This document shows, in pieces, positions 18,475 to 28,125 of a DNA stretch of 64,000 nt. Both the position numbers and the translations under genes were made by a program. Source of the stretch: Pelagibacterales bacterium SAG-MED01 (GTDB lineage: Bacteria; Pseudomonadota; Alphaproteobacteria; Pelagibacterales; Pelagibacteraceae); assembly GCA_014654455.1 (NCBI GenBank), contig JACWCY010000004.1, forward strand, positions 42,070-106,069, written 5' to 3'. How positions within the stretch are numbered: position 1 is the first letter of the stretch; each line of letters begins with the position of its first letter. The notes beneath the pieces are model-generated. The model was not told the origin of the DNA. It worked only from the letters and a program-made list of their open reading frames with translations, and ran no database searches.

Positions 18475-18808
18475 TTATTTTATCAATTTTAGCCGCTAAA
18501 ATAAAATCATTTTCAGATAAACCCTCTATCGCATGAGTAGTTACATTTATTTTTGCATAACCCCAGCCAAAAGAAATGTCAGGATGGTGACCTTCTTGTT
18601 CAGAGATTTTTCCAACTTCATTAACAAAATTTTGACTTTCTAAAAAATTTTTAAAAGTAAATTTTTTTTCTAAGAGATAAACATTTTTTTCATTTTTAAT
18701 AATATTCCAACCATCAACTTTTTTTTGATATTTATGAATTTCAGAGATATCGAATGCGACAGCTCCTCCTTCACAAGGTACACATTTTTTATTTAATAAA
18801 TTAGTCAT
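18464..18808 (-). CDS. phhB: 4a-hydroxytetrahydrobiopterin (pterin-4a-carbinolamine) dehydratase
   Basis: 114 residues. The fold signature EGHHPDISFGWGYAKINVTTHAIEGLSENDFILAAKID is clear, including the active-site HHPD. The enzyme dehydrates pterin carbinolamine; in bacteria without phenylalanine hydroxylase it may protect or recycle folate-type pterins. The start at 18808 is chosen because a longer in-frame reading would run through the tRNA gene. The ATG lies only 5 bases beyond the tRNA CCA end, so phhB appears to be transcribed from the tRNA promoter. Confidence 0.95.
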   Translation of the reverse strand: MTNLLNKKCVPCEGGAVAFDISEIHKYQKKVDGWNIIKNEKNVYLLEKKFTFKNFLESQNFVNEVGKISEQEGHHPDISFGWGYAKINVTTHAIEGLSENDFILAAKIDKIINV

Positions 18809-18813
18809 AAAAT

Positions 18814-18888
18814 TGGAGCGGGCAAAGGGGGTCGAACCCTCGACCTTCTCGTTGGCAACGAGACGCTCTACCACTGAGCTATGCCCGC
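18814..18888 (-). tRNA. tRNA-Gly (anticodon GCC), CCA encoded
   Basis: The cloverleaf is readable on the minus strand: acceptor arms GCGGGCA and TGCCCGC, D-arm AGCTCAGTGGTAGAGC, anticodon stem-loop CTCGTTGCCAACGAG with anticodon GCC, T-arm GAGGGTTCGAACCCC, discriminator T and an encoded CCA (18816-18814). It is the only tRNA gene seen in the window. Confidence 0.98.
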
Positions 18889-18899
18889 TTTTAAAATTG

Positions 18900-18928
18900 A
18901 TTATAAATAGCGAGTTTTTTAATTGCAA
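18900..18928 (-). promoter_or_regulatory. Sigma-70-type promoter for tRNA-Gly and phhB
   Basis: Read on the minus strand: -35 TTGCAA (18928-18923), exactly 17 bases of spacer, -10 TATAAT (18905-18900). The expected start is about 6-8 bases downstream, a few bases before the mature tRNA 5' end at 18888. The spacing and perfect -10 box make this the most convincing vegetative promoter in the window. Confidence 0.85.
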
Positions 18929-18954
18929 GCAATAAGAAAAATATAAAATCTAAA

Positions 18955-20442
18955 TTAATTATTATTTAACCAACCAAATCTATCGTGGTATTCATTAAGT
19001 ATTTTCTTATAAGGATCATACTTGGTCTTATCATATTTTTGTACAGAAGTTCTTATTTGATTAATACTAGCTGTATTTGTAAATAAGTCATCTCTCTTAT
19101 GAAACTCCAGACATTTTTCATCCCATTTTAAATTGCAAAATTTATAAATATCCATCGCAGATTTTTTTGGGTTTTCAGTAAAATTTTCAAGTGAAATTGA
19201 AAAAATTTTATCTGAATATTTTTGTTTAAAGTAATCAATGGTAAATAAATAATTATCTATATATAATAAAATATCTTCTAAAGAATGTGACCAAGAAATA
19301 TTAGATAAAAATTGTTTATATATTGCAAAAATATTATCAATCAGATTTCTATAAGGATTAATAAATTTAGCATTAGGATAAATGTTTAAAAGTAGTTCTA
19401 TATAATAAAAATTTTCTAACGATTTTTCTGAAAAAAAGATTTTTTTATTTTCATTCTTAATATTTAAATTACCGATTGAGTCTTTTAATTTTTTAGCTGT
19501 TAAATCAAAATTAATTGTTATTTTTTTTCCATTTGATGAACTTAAAATATCTTTATTTGTATTCAAAAAAGCCCAATTTACTAAATTTGTTTCACCTAAA
19601 TTCTCAATCTTTTCTTTACCAGAGGAAATAATCGACTCAATAAGCGTTGAACCACATCTGGGTAAACCAATAATAAAAATTGGAAAAATTTCTTTACTGT
19701 CTATTAAAATCTTTTTATTTTGCAAATATTCGATCTTATTGAATTTATTTGAAATTATATTAAACCAGTATTCATTACTTTGATTGTTTATATTTTCATT
19801 ATTTTTGAAAGAAAAAGTATTTGCTTTAAGCAATAAATCAATTTCTTGATCAAAATTTTTTTTCTTTTTTTCATCTTCAGCTAATAAAAAATAACATGAA
19901 GCTATGTTAAAATTATCTAATTTTTTTTCTTTAATTAAATTTTTTAAATTTTCAATTTTTTCTTCATTAATACTAAATTTATCTATACTTGATAAATTAT
20001 ATAGAGCTCCAATGTTTTTGGGATTTATAGATAAAATTTTTTTATAAAAAGATATGGCTTTTTTTTGTTTACCTAGATTATGGTATAATATTGCCAAATT
20101 AACTAGTGCTAACTCATTATTTTCATCTAGCTTGATAGACTCTAAATAAAATCGTTCTGAATTCTTATAATCCCTTTTTTTTAAATAAATATTTCCTAAT
20201 AAATTATAGACTTTTGAATTAGAATTATCTTCATCTACATATTTTAATAAATACATTTCCGCATTCCCAAATTCATTAATTTTATAACAAACATCAGAAA
20301 CTAAAATATATAAGCTCATTTTAAGGGTTTTATTTATTTGGGGATCTTTAAGAGCTTGCAATAGACAAGTCTTTGCTTCAAAAAAATTTTTTTTTATATA
20401 AAATTTTTTAGCTTCAATTATTAAATTTTTACTATTATTCAT
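18955..20442 (-). CDS. TPR-repeat sulfotransferase family protein
   Basis: 495 residues. The N-terminal half is a series of tetratricopeptide repeats (for example NSKVYNLLGNIYLKKRDYKN and NELALVNLAILYHNLGKQKK). The C-terminal part from about residue 255 is a sulfotransferase with the 5'-phosphosulfate loop PIFIIGLPRCGSTLIESII and NPYRNLIDN in the 3'-phosphate-binding region. It probably moves sulfate from PAPS to a protein or glycan acceptor held by the TPRs; the acceptor is unknown. A second gene of the same design lies at 51521-53065. Confidence 0.88.
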   Translation of the reverse strand: MNNSKNLIIEAKKFYIKKNFFEAKTCLLQALKDPQINKTLKMSLYILVSDVCYKINEFGNAEMYLLKYVDEDNSNSKVYNLLGNIYLKKRDYKNSERFYLESIKLDENNELALVNLAILYHNLGKQKKAISFYKKILSINPKNIGALYNLSSIDKFSINEEKIENLKNLIKEKKLDNFNIASCYFLLAEDEKKKKNFDQEIDLLLKANTFSFKNNENINNQSNEYWFNIISNKFNKIEYLQNKKILIDSKEIFPIFIIGLPRCGSTLIESIISSGKEKIENLGETNLVNWAFLNTNKDILSSSNGKKITINFDLTAKKLKDSIGNLNIKNENKKIFFSEKSLENFYYIELLLNIYPNAKFINPYRNLIDNIFAIYKQFLSNISWSHSLEDILLYIDNYLFTIDYFKQKYSDKIFSISLENFTENPKKSAMDIYKFCNLKWDEKCLEFHKRDDLFTNTASINQIRTSVQKYDKTKYDPYKKILNEYHDRFGWLNNN

Positions 20443-20479
20443 TTCATGTTATAATTAAAAATAAAATACAAGATAAAAT

Positions 20480-21118
20480 ATGAACAACCTACCAAAAAAA
20501 ATACCTGTTTTTCCATTAAGCAATTTTATCATTTTTCCCAAGACCACCGTCCCCTTAAATATATTTGAACCAAGATACATTGAAATGATCAATGATAGTA
20601 TGAAATCAAATAAACTAATAGGAATGATACAGCCAAAAAGTTCTAAAAATAATGATTTTGATTTAGACCTGCATGGTATTGGTTGTATGGGTAAAATAAC
20701 CTCATTTCGAGATACTGATAATGGTCAATTTTTAATTGAACTAAAAGGAGTCATAAGATTCGAAATAATAAAAGAAATTAGTACCCAAAAAAAATATCGT
20801 GAATTTGAAATAAGTTTTGAAAATTTTTTTCAAGATCTAGATAAAAAAGAAGAGAATCTTAATTTTTCTGACTTAGAATTAATTTTTAAAGATCTAAAAT
20901 CTCTTTTTGAAAAAAGAGGTTTTATAATTAATTGGAAAGGACTAGAAAAACAAAGTCTAGATGAAACTATTAACGCCTTGGCTATGGCATCGCCTTTCAC
21001 TCTTGAAGAAAAACAGATTTTATTAGAGGCAAAAAATTTAGAAATCAGAAAATCAAAAATTGCTGAAATTCTAACTACTTACACATTTGATCAATATAAT
21101 AATACAACCATCCAATAA
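20480..21118 (+). CDS. LON peptidase substrate-binding domain protein
   Basis: 212 residues containing only the Lon N-terminal (LAN/PUA-like) domain: IPVFPLSNFIIFPKTTVPLNIFEPRYIEMI at the start, then GCMGKITSF and FLIELKGVIRFEI, with a helical C-terminus. No ATPase or protease part follows, as is normal for these stand-alone proteins (YcaP/LonN type). The molecular role is unknown, possibly binding unfolded proteins. It is divergent from the sulfotransferase across 37 bases and convergent with the UbiH-type gene with 2 bases between. Confidence 0.9.
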   Translation: MNNLPKKIPVFPLSNFIIFPKTTVPLNIFEPRYIEMINDSMKSNKLIGMIQPKSSKNNDFDLDLHGIGCMGKITSFRDTDNGQFLIELKGVIRFEIIKEISTQKKYREFEISFENFFQDLDKKEENLNFSDLELIFKDLKSLFEKRGFIINWKGLEKQSLDETINALAMASPFTLEEKQILLEAKNLEIRKSKIAEILTTYTFDQYNNTTIQ

Positions 21119-21120
21119 TT

Positions 21121-22188
21121 TTAAATTTCTATTCCCCTGTCAGCTATTTTTGTAAAAAATTTATTTACATACTTATTGTTTCCTAAAAATTTAACTGAAT
21201 TACTTAAAATTGAATTATTTATTCTGCTTTCTAAATTAAAAAATTCATAGACAAAATCAATACCATTAGAAAATAGATAATTTTTATGTTTAATCTTTTT
21301 TTCAAAATCTACACAAATCGAATTATCTAATTCCAATCCATGGTCTAATTTGATTTTAATTAAGTCCATCAATAATTTGACATCCCTGATTGACATATTG
21401 AAACCTTGACCAGCTAAAGGATGTAATTTGTGTAATAAATCTCCAAAAGCTAAAATGTTTTTAAAATAATAATTTCTTAAATTTGCTGATTTTAATTTAA
21501 AACTCGACATTTGATTAATCTTAATAATAGAATATTTAAAATTATATTTTTTAAGTAATTCTGCTAAATCTATATTTTTGGATCCTCTAGCAGAATAAAC
21601 AATTGAAGTTTTTGTGTCAGAAATGGGTAAAAATGCAAAGGGCCCTTTTTTTGTGAAAATTTGTATTGCTGTGTTATTATTTAATAATTTTTCATGTTCT
21701 AAAATTGTTGTGTGTGCATAACTATTATAATTTTTATTCAATTTCTTTGAAAAAAATTTCTTAGAAAAAAAACTATCAACATCACAATTTATAATTAATA
21801 CATAATTCTTAGTTAATATTGTCTTGTAATTTTTTTTTTGTTTAAAAAAAATGGTTTTTTTTAATTCTGAGATTAAATAGTCATATAACTCATAATTTTT
21901 AATCACTGAAAATAGCTTTTCATTGTTAGTTTGAAAATTCAGCAATTTTTCTTCTTTTAAATTTTCACTATAAATTTCTATTTTATTTATGTCCCATAGA
22001 AGCTTTTTAATATTTAAAATATTTTGATTAAAAAAATCAATACTAGTTTTGGAAATACCCAATGTTCTAGATTTATCAATTTTATTTATTTTTTGATTCG
22101 AAAAAATATCAACATATATACCTTGGTTAACCAAAGCTTTTGCTAATGTTAAGCTTACTAACCCATCGCCAACTATACAAACTTTCAT
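21121..22188 (-). CDS. FAD-dependent UbiH/UbiF/COQ6-type hydroxylase
   Basis: 355 residues. The N-terminal dinucleotide-binding motif is VCIVGDGLVSLTLAKALVNQG (residues 3-23), and the C-terminal FAD motif is AFGDLLHKLHPLAGQGFNMSIRD. This is the class A flavin monooxygenase family that hydroxylates the ubiquinone ring. The protein is shorter and more divergent than typical UbiH (about 390-400), especially in the middle (TKKGPFAFLPI retained). Which ring position it acts on cannot be told. It is divergent from ftsK across 32 bases. Confidence 0.85.
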   Translation of the reverse strand: MKVCIVGDGLVSLTLAKALVNQGIYVDIFSNQKINKIDKSRTLGISKTSIDFFNQNILNIKKLLWDINKIEIYSENLKEEKLLNFQTNNEKLFSVIKNYELYDYLISELKKTIFFKQKKNYKTILTKNYVLIINCDVDSFFSKKFFSKKLNKNYNSYAHTTILEHEKLLNNNTAIQIFTKKGPFAFLPISDTKTSIVYSARGSKNIDLAELLKKYNFKYSIIKINQMSSFKLKSANLRNYYFKNILAFGDLLHKLHPLAGQGFNMSIRDVKLLMDLIKIKLDHGLELDNSICVDFEKKIKHKNYLFSNGIDFVYEFFNLESRINNSILSNSVKFLGNNKYVNKFFTKIADRGIEI

Positions 22189-22220
22189 AATATTTTTTTA
22201 ATTTTAACAATAAAAATTAG

Positions 22221-24344
22221 ATGATACAAAGTGTTAAATTTGACTCATTTAAAATGGATATAAAAAAATTAGCTAATACAGCAAAAACTTTTATCATTAA
22301 AAGATTGATAGAAATAACAGGTATTTCTGTCTCTTTTTTTGGATTAGTATTATTAATTGCTATACTTTCTTATTCACCCAATGATCCTAACTTTATTTTT
22401 TCTGAAAATACAGAGATTAAAAATTTGTTAGGTTTTAGAGGTAGCTATATATCTGATCTTTTTTTACAATCTATTGGCCTGATATCTTATTTGGTTCCCA
22501 TTACTTTTATTTTTACTGGAGTTACTATTTTTAGAATAAAAAATTTTTTCATTATTATTGAAAACACATTTTATATTATACTTTACTCAGTAATTGGTTC
22601 TTTATTTTTTAGTTACTTTCACGAAAATACTTTTACTTTATTTATAAATGGTAATGGTGGATTTATTGGTAATCTTTTAAATGAAACTTTTTTAAATAAT
22701 ATAATTAACTCTTATGAAAGTATCATTTATTATTTTTTAATTATTTTATCTCTCTCTTTATTTTTATTAAGTATAAATTTTAATCCAAAAAATTTTTATC
22801 TTTTATTAAAAAAAATATTTTTAAGCATATTTGGAAAAAAAGAAAAAAGTTATACAAATGAAAATGAAATAATTAATGAATACATTCCACAAGAAGAAAT
22901 TAGAAATCTAATTCAAGAAGACTTGCCTTTTATTAAAGCAGAAAAAAATCAAATATCTAATAATAAAAGCTTCAAATTGCCTTCAATTGACTTACTTAAA
23001 ATACCGTCAAAAAATGAAAGAGAAAATTCAAACAAAGGTGAAAATAATGATCCTGCCTTTTTAGAAAAAATTCTTCTAGATTTTGGTGTAAACGGAAATA
23101 TTAAAAAAGTTAGTCATGGTCCAGTTGTAACACTCAATGAATTTGAACCCGCTGCTGGTGTAAAAGTTTCAAAAATAATAAATCTTTCGGATGATATTGC
23201 GAGAAATACTAGCTCTGAGTCTGCTCGTATAGCAACAATTCCTGGAAGTAATACTGTTGGTATTGAGTTGCCTAATCTGTCCCGAGAAGATGTTTATTTA
23301 AGTGAAATTTTAAATAATCAAAATTTTAAAAAAAAAGATATTAAATTACCTATAGCGTTAGGAAAAAATATATCTGGAACATCTATTATTGGTGATTTAA
23401 CTTCTATGCCTCATTTGTTGATAGCTGGAACTACAGGATCTGGTAAATCTGTTTGTATTAACACCATTATACTTTCTTTACTTTATCGTCATACTCCAGA
23501 AAAATGTAAATTTATTTTAATAGATCCAAAAATGCTTGAACTTTCTACTTATGAAGGAATACCACATTTACTTTGTCCAGTAATAACAGAAGCTAAAAAG
23601 GCTGCTTCAGTATTAGGTTGGGTAGTAAAAGAAATGGAAAGCAGATACAGACTTATGACCAAAGAAGGTGTAAAAAATATTGATGGCTACAACGCTAAAC
23701 ATAAGCTTCCAATGCCATACATTGTTGTTGTTGTAGATGAAATGTCAGATTTAATGTTAGTTGCGGGAAAGGAAATTGAAAACTATATTCAAAAATTATC
23801 CCAAATGGCTCGTGCAGCAGGGATTCATATTATTATGGCCACTCAGAGACCGAGTGTTGATGTAATTACTGGGACTATCAAAGCAAACTTTCCTACTCGT
23901 ATTTCTTTTCAAGTAACATCAAAAATAGATAGTAGAACTATTTTAGGAGAACAAGGGGCAGAACAACTTTTAGGAAAAGGTGATATGTTATATATGTCAT
24001 CAGCTAATCGTATAGTAAGAATTCACGCGCCTTTTGTATCTGAAAATGAAATTGAGAAAATTAATAATTTTTTAAGGTCCCAAGCAGAGCCTGATTATAT
24101 AGATGAAATTTTAAATTTTGCTGATGAAAAAGAAATAAATGAAAATTTCAAAAATCAAGGAGATAAAGATGAACTTTATCAAACAGCTTTAGATTTAATT
24201 AAATCAGAGGGAAAAGCATCAACATCCTTTTTACAAAGAAAATTACAAATTGGTTATAATCGTGCTGCTAGGATAATTGATATGATGGAAGCAGATGGAA
24301 TTGTAAGTAAAGCAAATCATGTTGGAAAACGTGATGTTCTCTAA
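22221..24344 (+). CDS. ftsK: DNA translocase FtsK
   Basis: 707 residues. Four or so N-terminal membrane segments (about 25-200) anchor it at the septum, followed by a short Asn/Lys-rich linker and a RecA-type motor with Walker A AGTTGSGKSVCIN near residue 404 and Walker B YIVVVVDEMSDLM. The C-terminal winged-helix gamma domain (SFLQRKLQIGYNRAARIIDMMEADGIVS) reads KOPS to direct DNA toward dif. The linker is short compared with E. coli FtsK. It overlaps lolA by one base. An internal Met 11 codons in is an alternative start. Confidence 0.96.
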   Translation: MIQSVKFDSFKMDIKKLANTAKTFIIKRLIEITGISVSFFGLVLLIAILSYSPNDPNFIFSENTEIKNLLGFRGSYISDLFLQSIGLISYLVPITFIFTGVTIFRIKNFFIIIENTFYIILYSVIGSLFFSYFHENTFTLFINGNGGFIGNLLNETFLNNIINSYESIIYYFLIILSLSLFLLSINFNPKNFYLLLKKIFLSIFGKKEKSYTNENEIINEYIPQEEIRNLIQEDLPFIKAEKNQISNNKSFKLPSIDLLKIPSKNERENSNKGENNDPAFLEKILLDFGVNGNIKKVSHGPVVTLNEFEPAAGVKVSKIINLSDDIARNTSSESARIATIPGSNTVGIELPNLSREDVYLSEILNNQNFKKKDIKLPIALGKNISGTSIIGDLTSMPHLLIAGTTGSGKSVCINTIILSLLYRHTPEKCKFILIDPKMLELSTYEGIPHLLCPVITEAKKAASVLGWVVKEMESRYRLMTKEGVKNIDGYNAKHKLPMPYIVVVVDEMSDLMLVAGKEIENYIQKLSQMARAAGIHIIMATQRPSVDVITGTIKANFPTRISFQVTSKIDSRTILGEQGAEQLLGKGDMLYMSSANRIVRIHAPFVSENEIEKINNFLRSQAEPDYIDEILNFADEKEINENFKNQGDKDELYQTALDLIKSEGKASTSFLQRKLQIGYNRAARIIDMMEADGIVSKANHVGKRDVL

Positions 24345-24892
24345 TGAAAAAAATTTTTTTATGTTTATTCTTTATCTTTTTTGTAACAGGGGCCTTAGCT
24401 GAAATAAAAGATAATTTGATAAAAAATTTAAAAGATATAAAAAATTTAAATTTTAACTTTGAACAAAATATCAATGGTAAAATAGAAACTGGTAATTGTA
24501 CAATTGAATATCCCAAAAAAATTTTCTGTAAATATGATTTAAATAATAAAAAAATTTTGATATCTAATGGAAGATCCTTAGTAATAAAAACTTCAAACAG
24601 TTATTATATTTATCCATTAGAAAAAACACCTTTAAATTTAATTTTAGATAAAAATTTTTTACTAGAAAAAATTATTAACTTAAATGAGAGAATAATAAAT
24701 AATAAATTGATTAATTATAATTTTACTGAAAATCAAAATGAAATTAATATTTTTTTTGATAAAGATACTTTTAATTTAATTGGTTGGCAGACACTAGATA
24801 TCTATCAAAACCTAAATATTACTTATCTAAATTCATTAATTAAAAATCAAACATTAAAAAAAAACCTATTTAAATTGCCAAAACAAAATTAA
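24344..24892 (+). CDS. lolA: Outer-membrane lipoprotein carrier protein LolA
   Basis: 182 residues with a signal peptide (KKIFLCLFFIFFVTGALA, cut before E). The mature protein carries the LolA features: NLNFNFEQNINGKIETGNCTIEYPKKIFCKYD near the start and a C-terminal beta-rich part (FNLIGWQTLDIYQNLNITYLN). It ferries lipoproteins across the periplasm. The position right after ftsK is the classical alphaproteobacterial order and supports the call despite the low sequence conservation. Confidence 0.9.
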   Translation: MKKIFLCLFFIFFVTGALAEIKDNLIKNLKDIKNLNFNFEQNINGKIETGNCTIEYPKKIFCKYDLNNKKILISNGRSLVIKTSNSYYIYPLEKTPLNLILDKNFLLEKIINLNERIINNKLINYNFTENQNEINIFFDKDTFNLIGWQTLDIYQNLNITYLNSLIKNQTLKKNLFKLPKQN

Positions 24893-24893
24893 T

Positions 24894-25397
24894 CTAAATT
24901 AATAAAAATTCTTTTTTAAAAACTTTCATTCCTCTTGAAAGGTAATTTTTTAATGCATTTTTATGATCTAATGAGCATGTATGTACCCAAACTCTTTTAG
25001 GTTGTTCTAAAAATGAATTTTTTATTGCTGATGATAAAAGGTATGAACCTAATTTTTGATTATGAAACTCTTGTAGTAAACCCAAATAGGCTATTTCAAC
25101 TTCATTTTGATCTTTGTGTAAAATAAGCTCAAAATAACCAACTAAATCGTTTTTTTTTTTTAAAATATATGTTTTTATTTTTTTGTCAGATGTATAATCC
25201 ACCCATTGTTTATCAGTCCAGGTTAAGCGATCCAACCACTGATGTTTTTTACCAACCATTTTATAAAAAAATTTATTCAGTTGAAAATCTGCTGGTTCAA
25301 CAACTTTTATAGAATATTCTTTAGAAAAAATTTCTGAAGATTTCAATTCTTTCAAAGAATTAATTTCTAAATAATATCTTTCTATTTTTTTTTTCAC
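24894..25397 (-). CDS. GNAT family N-acetyltransferase
   Basis: 167 residues. The acetyl-CoA fold is visible in DLVGYFELIL, EVEIAYLGLLQEFHNQKLGSYLL (motif A, with Q-x-x-x-G-S) and WVHTCSLDHKNALKNYLSRGMKVFK (motif B). The substrate is unknown. It overlaps hinT by 4 bases at the end of the histidine operon, but nothing links it directly to histidine synthesis. Confidence 0.88.
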   Translation of the reverse strand: MKKKIERYYLEINSLKELKSSEIFSKEYSIKVVEPADFQLNKFFYKMVGKKHQWLDRLTWTDKQWVDYTSDKKIKTYILKKKNDLVGYFELILHKDQNEVEIAYLGLLQEFHNQKLGSYLLSSAIKNSFLEQPKRVWVHTCSLDHKNALKNYLSRGMKVFKKEFLLI

Positions 25398-25759
25398 TCA
25401 ACCATTTTGCCAACTCTTTCACCACCAAATAAATGGAAATGTAAATGAGGTACTTCTTGGCCTCCATGCTCACTTATATTAGCTAATGCTCTATATCCTT
25501 TTCCAATATCGCTTGATATACCAAGTTTTTTTACAACGGTATTTATTCCTTTTAGTAATCCTACCATTTCATCGGGTGAGGCATTTGAACTAAAATCATC
25601 TAGATCAACATATTTTCCCTTGGGAATAACGAGCGCATGAATTTTTTTTTGAGGATTAATATCATAAAATGATAAAACAAAATCGTCCTCATAAATTTTT
25701 TTACAAGGAATTTCCCCCCTTAAAATTTTTGCAAAAATATTATTATCGTTGTAACTCAT
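25394..25759 (-). CDS. hinT: HIT family nucleotide-binding hydrolase (HinT-like)
   Basis: 121 residues, the usual HINT size. Motifs are NIFAKILRGEIPCKKIYEDD at the start, HALVIPKG and the catalytic His triad VPHLHFHLFGG. HINT enzymes hydrolyse nucleoside phosphoramidates and AMP-lysine-type adducts. It overlaps hisE by 4 bases; a HIT gene directly after hisE is common in alphaproteobacteria. Confidence 0.93.
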   Translation of the reverse strand: MSYNDNNIFAKILRGEIPCKKIYEDDFVLSFYDINPQKKIHALVIPKGKYVDLDDFSSNASPDEMVGLLKGINTVVKKLGISSDIGKGYRALANISEHGGQEVPHLHFHLFGGERVGKMVE

Positions 25760-26025
25760 TTTTTTCTTTTATTTAGCTCAGTCATTACATCTTCTATTTT
25801 TATGTTGTTAGCCTCAAGATACATAATTAAGTGATAAAAAACATCTGCTGCTTCATGAATTTTATTTGTATCTCTCTCTACAGCTTCTATTAATTCATTT
25901 ATTTCTTCCAAAACTTTTACCTTACTTAGTGATTTGTCATTAAGTAATTTACTAGTATAAGAACCCTCTATGGGTTTAGCTTTTCTTTCTCTAGCTAATT
26001 TAATTAGATCATCAAAAATATTCAT
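25756..26025 (-). CDS. hisE: Phosphoribosyl-ATP pyrophosphatase
   Basis: 89 residues of the MazG-like all-alpha fold: SYTSKLLNDKSLSKVKVLEEINELIEAV and HEAADVFYHLIMYLEANNI, with the acidic metal-binding residues EEINELIE and EAADVFYH. It carries out the second step of histidine synthesis (PR-ATP to PR-AMP). It is a stand-alone hisE, not fused to hisI; no hisI is seen here. Confidence 0.95.
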   Translation of the reverse strand: MNIFDDLIKLARERKAKPIEGSYTSKLLNDKSLSKVKVLEEINELIEAVERDTNKIHEAADVFYHLIMYLEANNIKIEDVMTELNKRKK

Positions 26026-26028
26026 AAT

Positions 26029-26784
26029 TTAAATCCTAACAGGTATCCCTTTTGAGTCCAAATATTCCTTAGCTTCTTTTACAGAATGTTTGCCATAGTG
26101 AAATATTGAAGCTGCTAATACAGCGCTAGCATTTCCTAATTTGATTCCATCAACTAAGTGATCTAAATTGCCAACACCCCCAGAGGCAATTAATGGTATG
26201 TTTACTTCTGAAGAAATTTTGGACATCAAATCAATATCATAACCGACTTGTGTCCCATCTCTATCCATGGAAGTGACCAATAATTCTCCAGCACCATTAT
26301 CTTCCATCTTCTTTGCATAATCTAATGCGTCAATGCTACTATTATTTCTCCCTCCATGAGTAAATACTTCCCAAATATCTCCATTTTTCTTTGCATCTAT
26401 TGCAACAACAATACATTGAGAGCCAAATTTTTTAGAACTATCTAAAACGACTTTTGAGTTTTCAACTGCAGCAGTATTTATTGAAACTTTATCAGCTCCA
26501 CAATTAAGTAATTTACTAATATCATCAACACTTCTAACCCCTCCTCCAACTGTTAAAGGAACAAAACATTTCTTTGAAGTTTTTTTCACCACATCATAAA
26601 TGGTATCTCTATTTTCATTAGAAGCAGTTATATCAAGAAAACAAATTTCATCTGCTCCACCGTCTGAATAAATCTTAGCTTGTTCAACTGGATCTCCCGC
26701 ATCTTTAAGATCAACAAAATTAATACCCTTAACAACACGACCATTCTTCACGTCTAAGCAAGGAATTATTCTATTTTTAAGCAT
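26029..26784 (-). CDS. hisF: Imidazole glycerol phosphate synthase, cyclase subunit
   Basis: 251 residues, a half-barrel duplicated TIM barrel. Features are [19 protein letters not shown] with the catalytic Asp, [34 protein letters not shown] and [12 protein letters not shown]. It joins with HisH to make IGP and AICAR; the AICAR feeds purH. It overlaps hisA by 8 bases. Confidence 0.97.
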   Translation of the reverse strand: MLKNRIIPCLDVKNGRVVKGINFVDLKDAGDPVEQAKIYSDGGADEICFLDITASNENRDTIYDVVKKTSKKCFVPLTVGGGVRSVDDISKLLNCGADKVSINTAAVENSKVVLDSSKKFGSQCIVVAIDAKKNGDIWEVFTHGGRNNSSIDALDYAKKMEDNGAGELLVTSMDRDGTQVGYDIDLMSKISSEVNIPLIASGGVGNLDHLVDGIKLGNASAVLAASIFHYGKHSVKEAKEYLDSKGIPVRI

Positions 26785-27493
26785 CTTCTTTCACCAATTC
26801 TTCTAATTGAATATCACCATCATAAATAGCTTTACCAACTATTATACCTTCAACATTTTTTAAATTCCTCGCTTTTTTAATGTCACCAATTGAAGAAACT
26901 CCACCAGATATAATCACAGGGCAATTTGATATATCGGCAATTTTTGATGTTTCATCGAAATTTGGACTTTGTTTCATACCATCCCTATTAATATCAGTAT
27001 AAATCAATCTACTAACACCATAATCATTAACTTCTTTTAAATACTCGAAGGTCAATTGATTAGAGCTTTCTTTCCATCCAGATACTGACAAATACCCATC
27101 TTTAGCATCCAAACCTAAAGCAATTTTATTTGTAAATTTTTTACAAGCTTCTTTTAAAAAATTTTTATCTTTTATAGCAGCACTTCCTAAAATTACTTTC
27201 TCTGCACCGGCATCAATATATTTTTGAACACTATCAAGATTTCTAATACCACCACCTATCTCAACTTTTAAGTCGAATTTGCTGACTATATCTTGAATAA
27301 TGTCTAAATTTACTGTTTCACCAGTCAAAGCCCCATCAAGATCAACAATGTGTAAATTTTGAAATCCATGATCTTTATATTTTCCAGCTTGTTCAATTGG
27401 AGACGTTTCATATTCAGTTTTATTATCAAAATCTCCCTTAATTAATCTCACGCATTTTTTATCTTTAATATCTATCGCTGGAAAAATCTTCAT
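26777..27493 (-). CDS. hisA: Phosphoribosylformimino-AICAR ribotide isomerase
   Basis: 238 residues, TIM barrel related to HisF. Motifs are [60 protein letters not shown] and [13 protein letters not shown]. It isomerises ProFAR to PRFAR, the HisHF substrate. It is one base downstream of hisH. Confidence 0.97.
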   Translation of the reverse strand: MKIFPAIDIKDKKCVRLIKGDFDNKTEYETSPIEQAGKYKDHGFQNLHIVDLDGALTGETVNLDIIQDIVSKFDLKVEIGGGIRNLDSVQKYIDAGAEKVILGSAAIKDKNFLKEACKKFTNKIALGLDAKDGYLSVSGWKESSNQLTFEYLKEVNDYGVSRLIYTDINRDGMKQSPNFDETSKIADISNCPVIISGGVSSIGDIKKARNLKNVEGIIVGKAIYDGDIQLEELVKEDA

Positions 27494-28120
27494 TTATAAA
27501 TTTATAAAGTTATCAATTATTTTAAGTCCAAATTTATCGCTCTTCTCTGGGTGAAATTGGGTTCCAAAGATATTTTCTTTTTCAATAGAACAAACAATAT
27601 TTGATGAATAATCTGTTGTAGCTGAAATTACATTTTTATCATTTGGTATAAATTCATAACTATGTACAAAATACATGTGAGAGTTATTTTCTATATTTTG
27701 AAAAATTTTACTTTCTTTTACAATATTAATTTGGTTCCAACCAATATGGGGAAGTTTAAATTTTCCATTTTGGTTATCAATTTTCGTAACCTTTCCTGAA
27801 ATCCAACCTAAACCTTTTGTTTCAGTTTCTTCATAACCAATATCAGCAAACATTTGTAAGCCAACACAAATGCCAAAAAGAGGTTTTTTATTTGTAATTG
27901 CAAATTCGTTAAGTGTATCTGTAAGGCCTTTAATTTTGTTTAAAGCGTCTATACAGCTTTTAAATGAGCCCTGCCCTGGCAAAACTACTTTATCGCTTGA
28001 TTTAATCTTGTTTAAATCTGAAGTAGCTTCGATATTTACTTTATCTTCGGTAACTTTTTTAAAAGAATTTATAACTGAACTAATATTGCCCGAATTATAG
28101 TCAACAATTGTAACGTTCAT
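27494..28120 (-). CDS. hisH: Imidazole glycerol phosphate synthase, glutamine amidotransferase subunit
   Basis: 208 residues, class I glutamine amidotransferase. The nucleophile Cys lies in LFGICVGLQMFA, the His/Glu pair in GTQFHPEKSDKFG; the start VTIVDYNSGNISS and VLPGQGSF are typical. It feeds ammonia to HisF. It is 5 bases after hisB. Confidence 0.97.
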   Translation of the reverse strand: MNVTIVDYNSGNISSVINSFKKVTEDKVNIEATSDLNKIKSSDKVVLPGQGSFKSCIDALNKIKGLTDTLNEFAITNKKPLFGICVGLQMFADIGYEETETKGLGWISGKVTKIDNQNGKFKLPHIGWNQINIVKESKIFQNIENNSHMYFVHSYEFIPNDKNVISATTDYSSNIVCSIEKENIFGTQFHPEKSDKFGLKIIDNFINL

Positions 28121-28125
28121 TAAGC

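Noticed and set aside
18809..18928. Longer phhB frame reading through the tRNA gene
   Set aside because: The extra 40 residues translate the tRNA and its promoter; the ATG at 18808 gives the normal protein.
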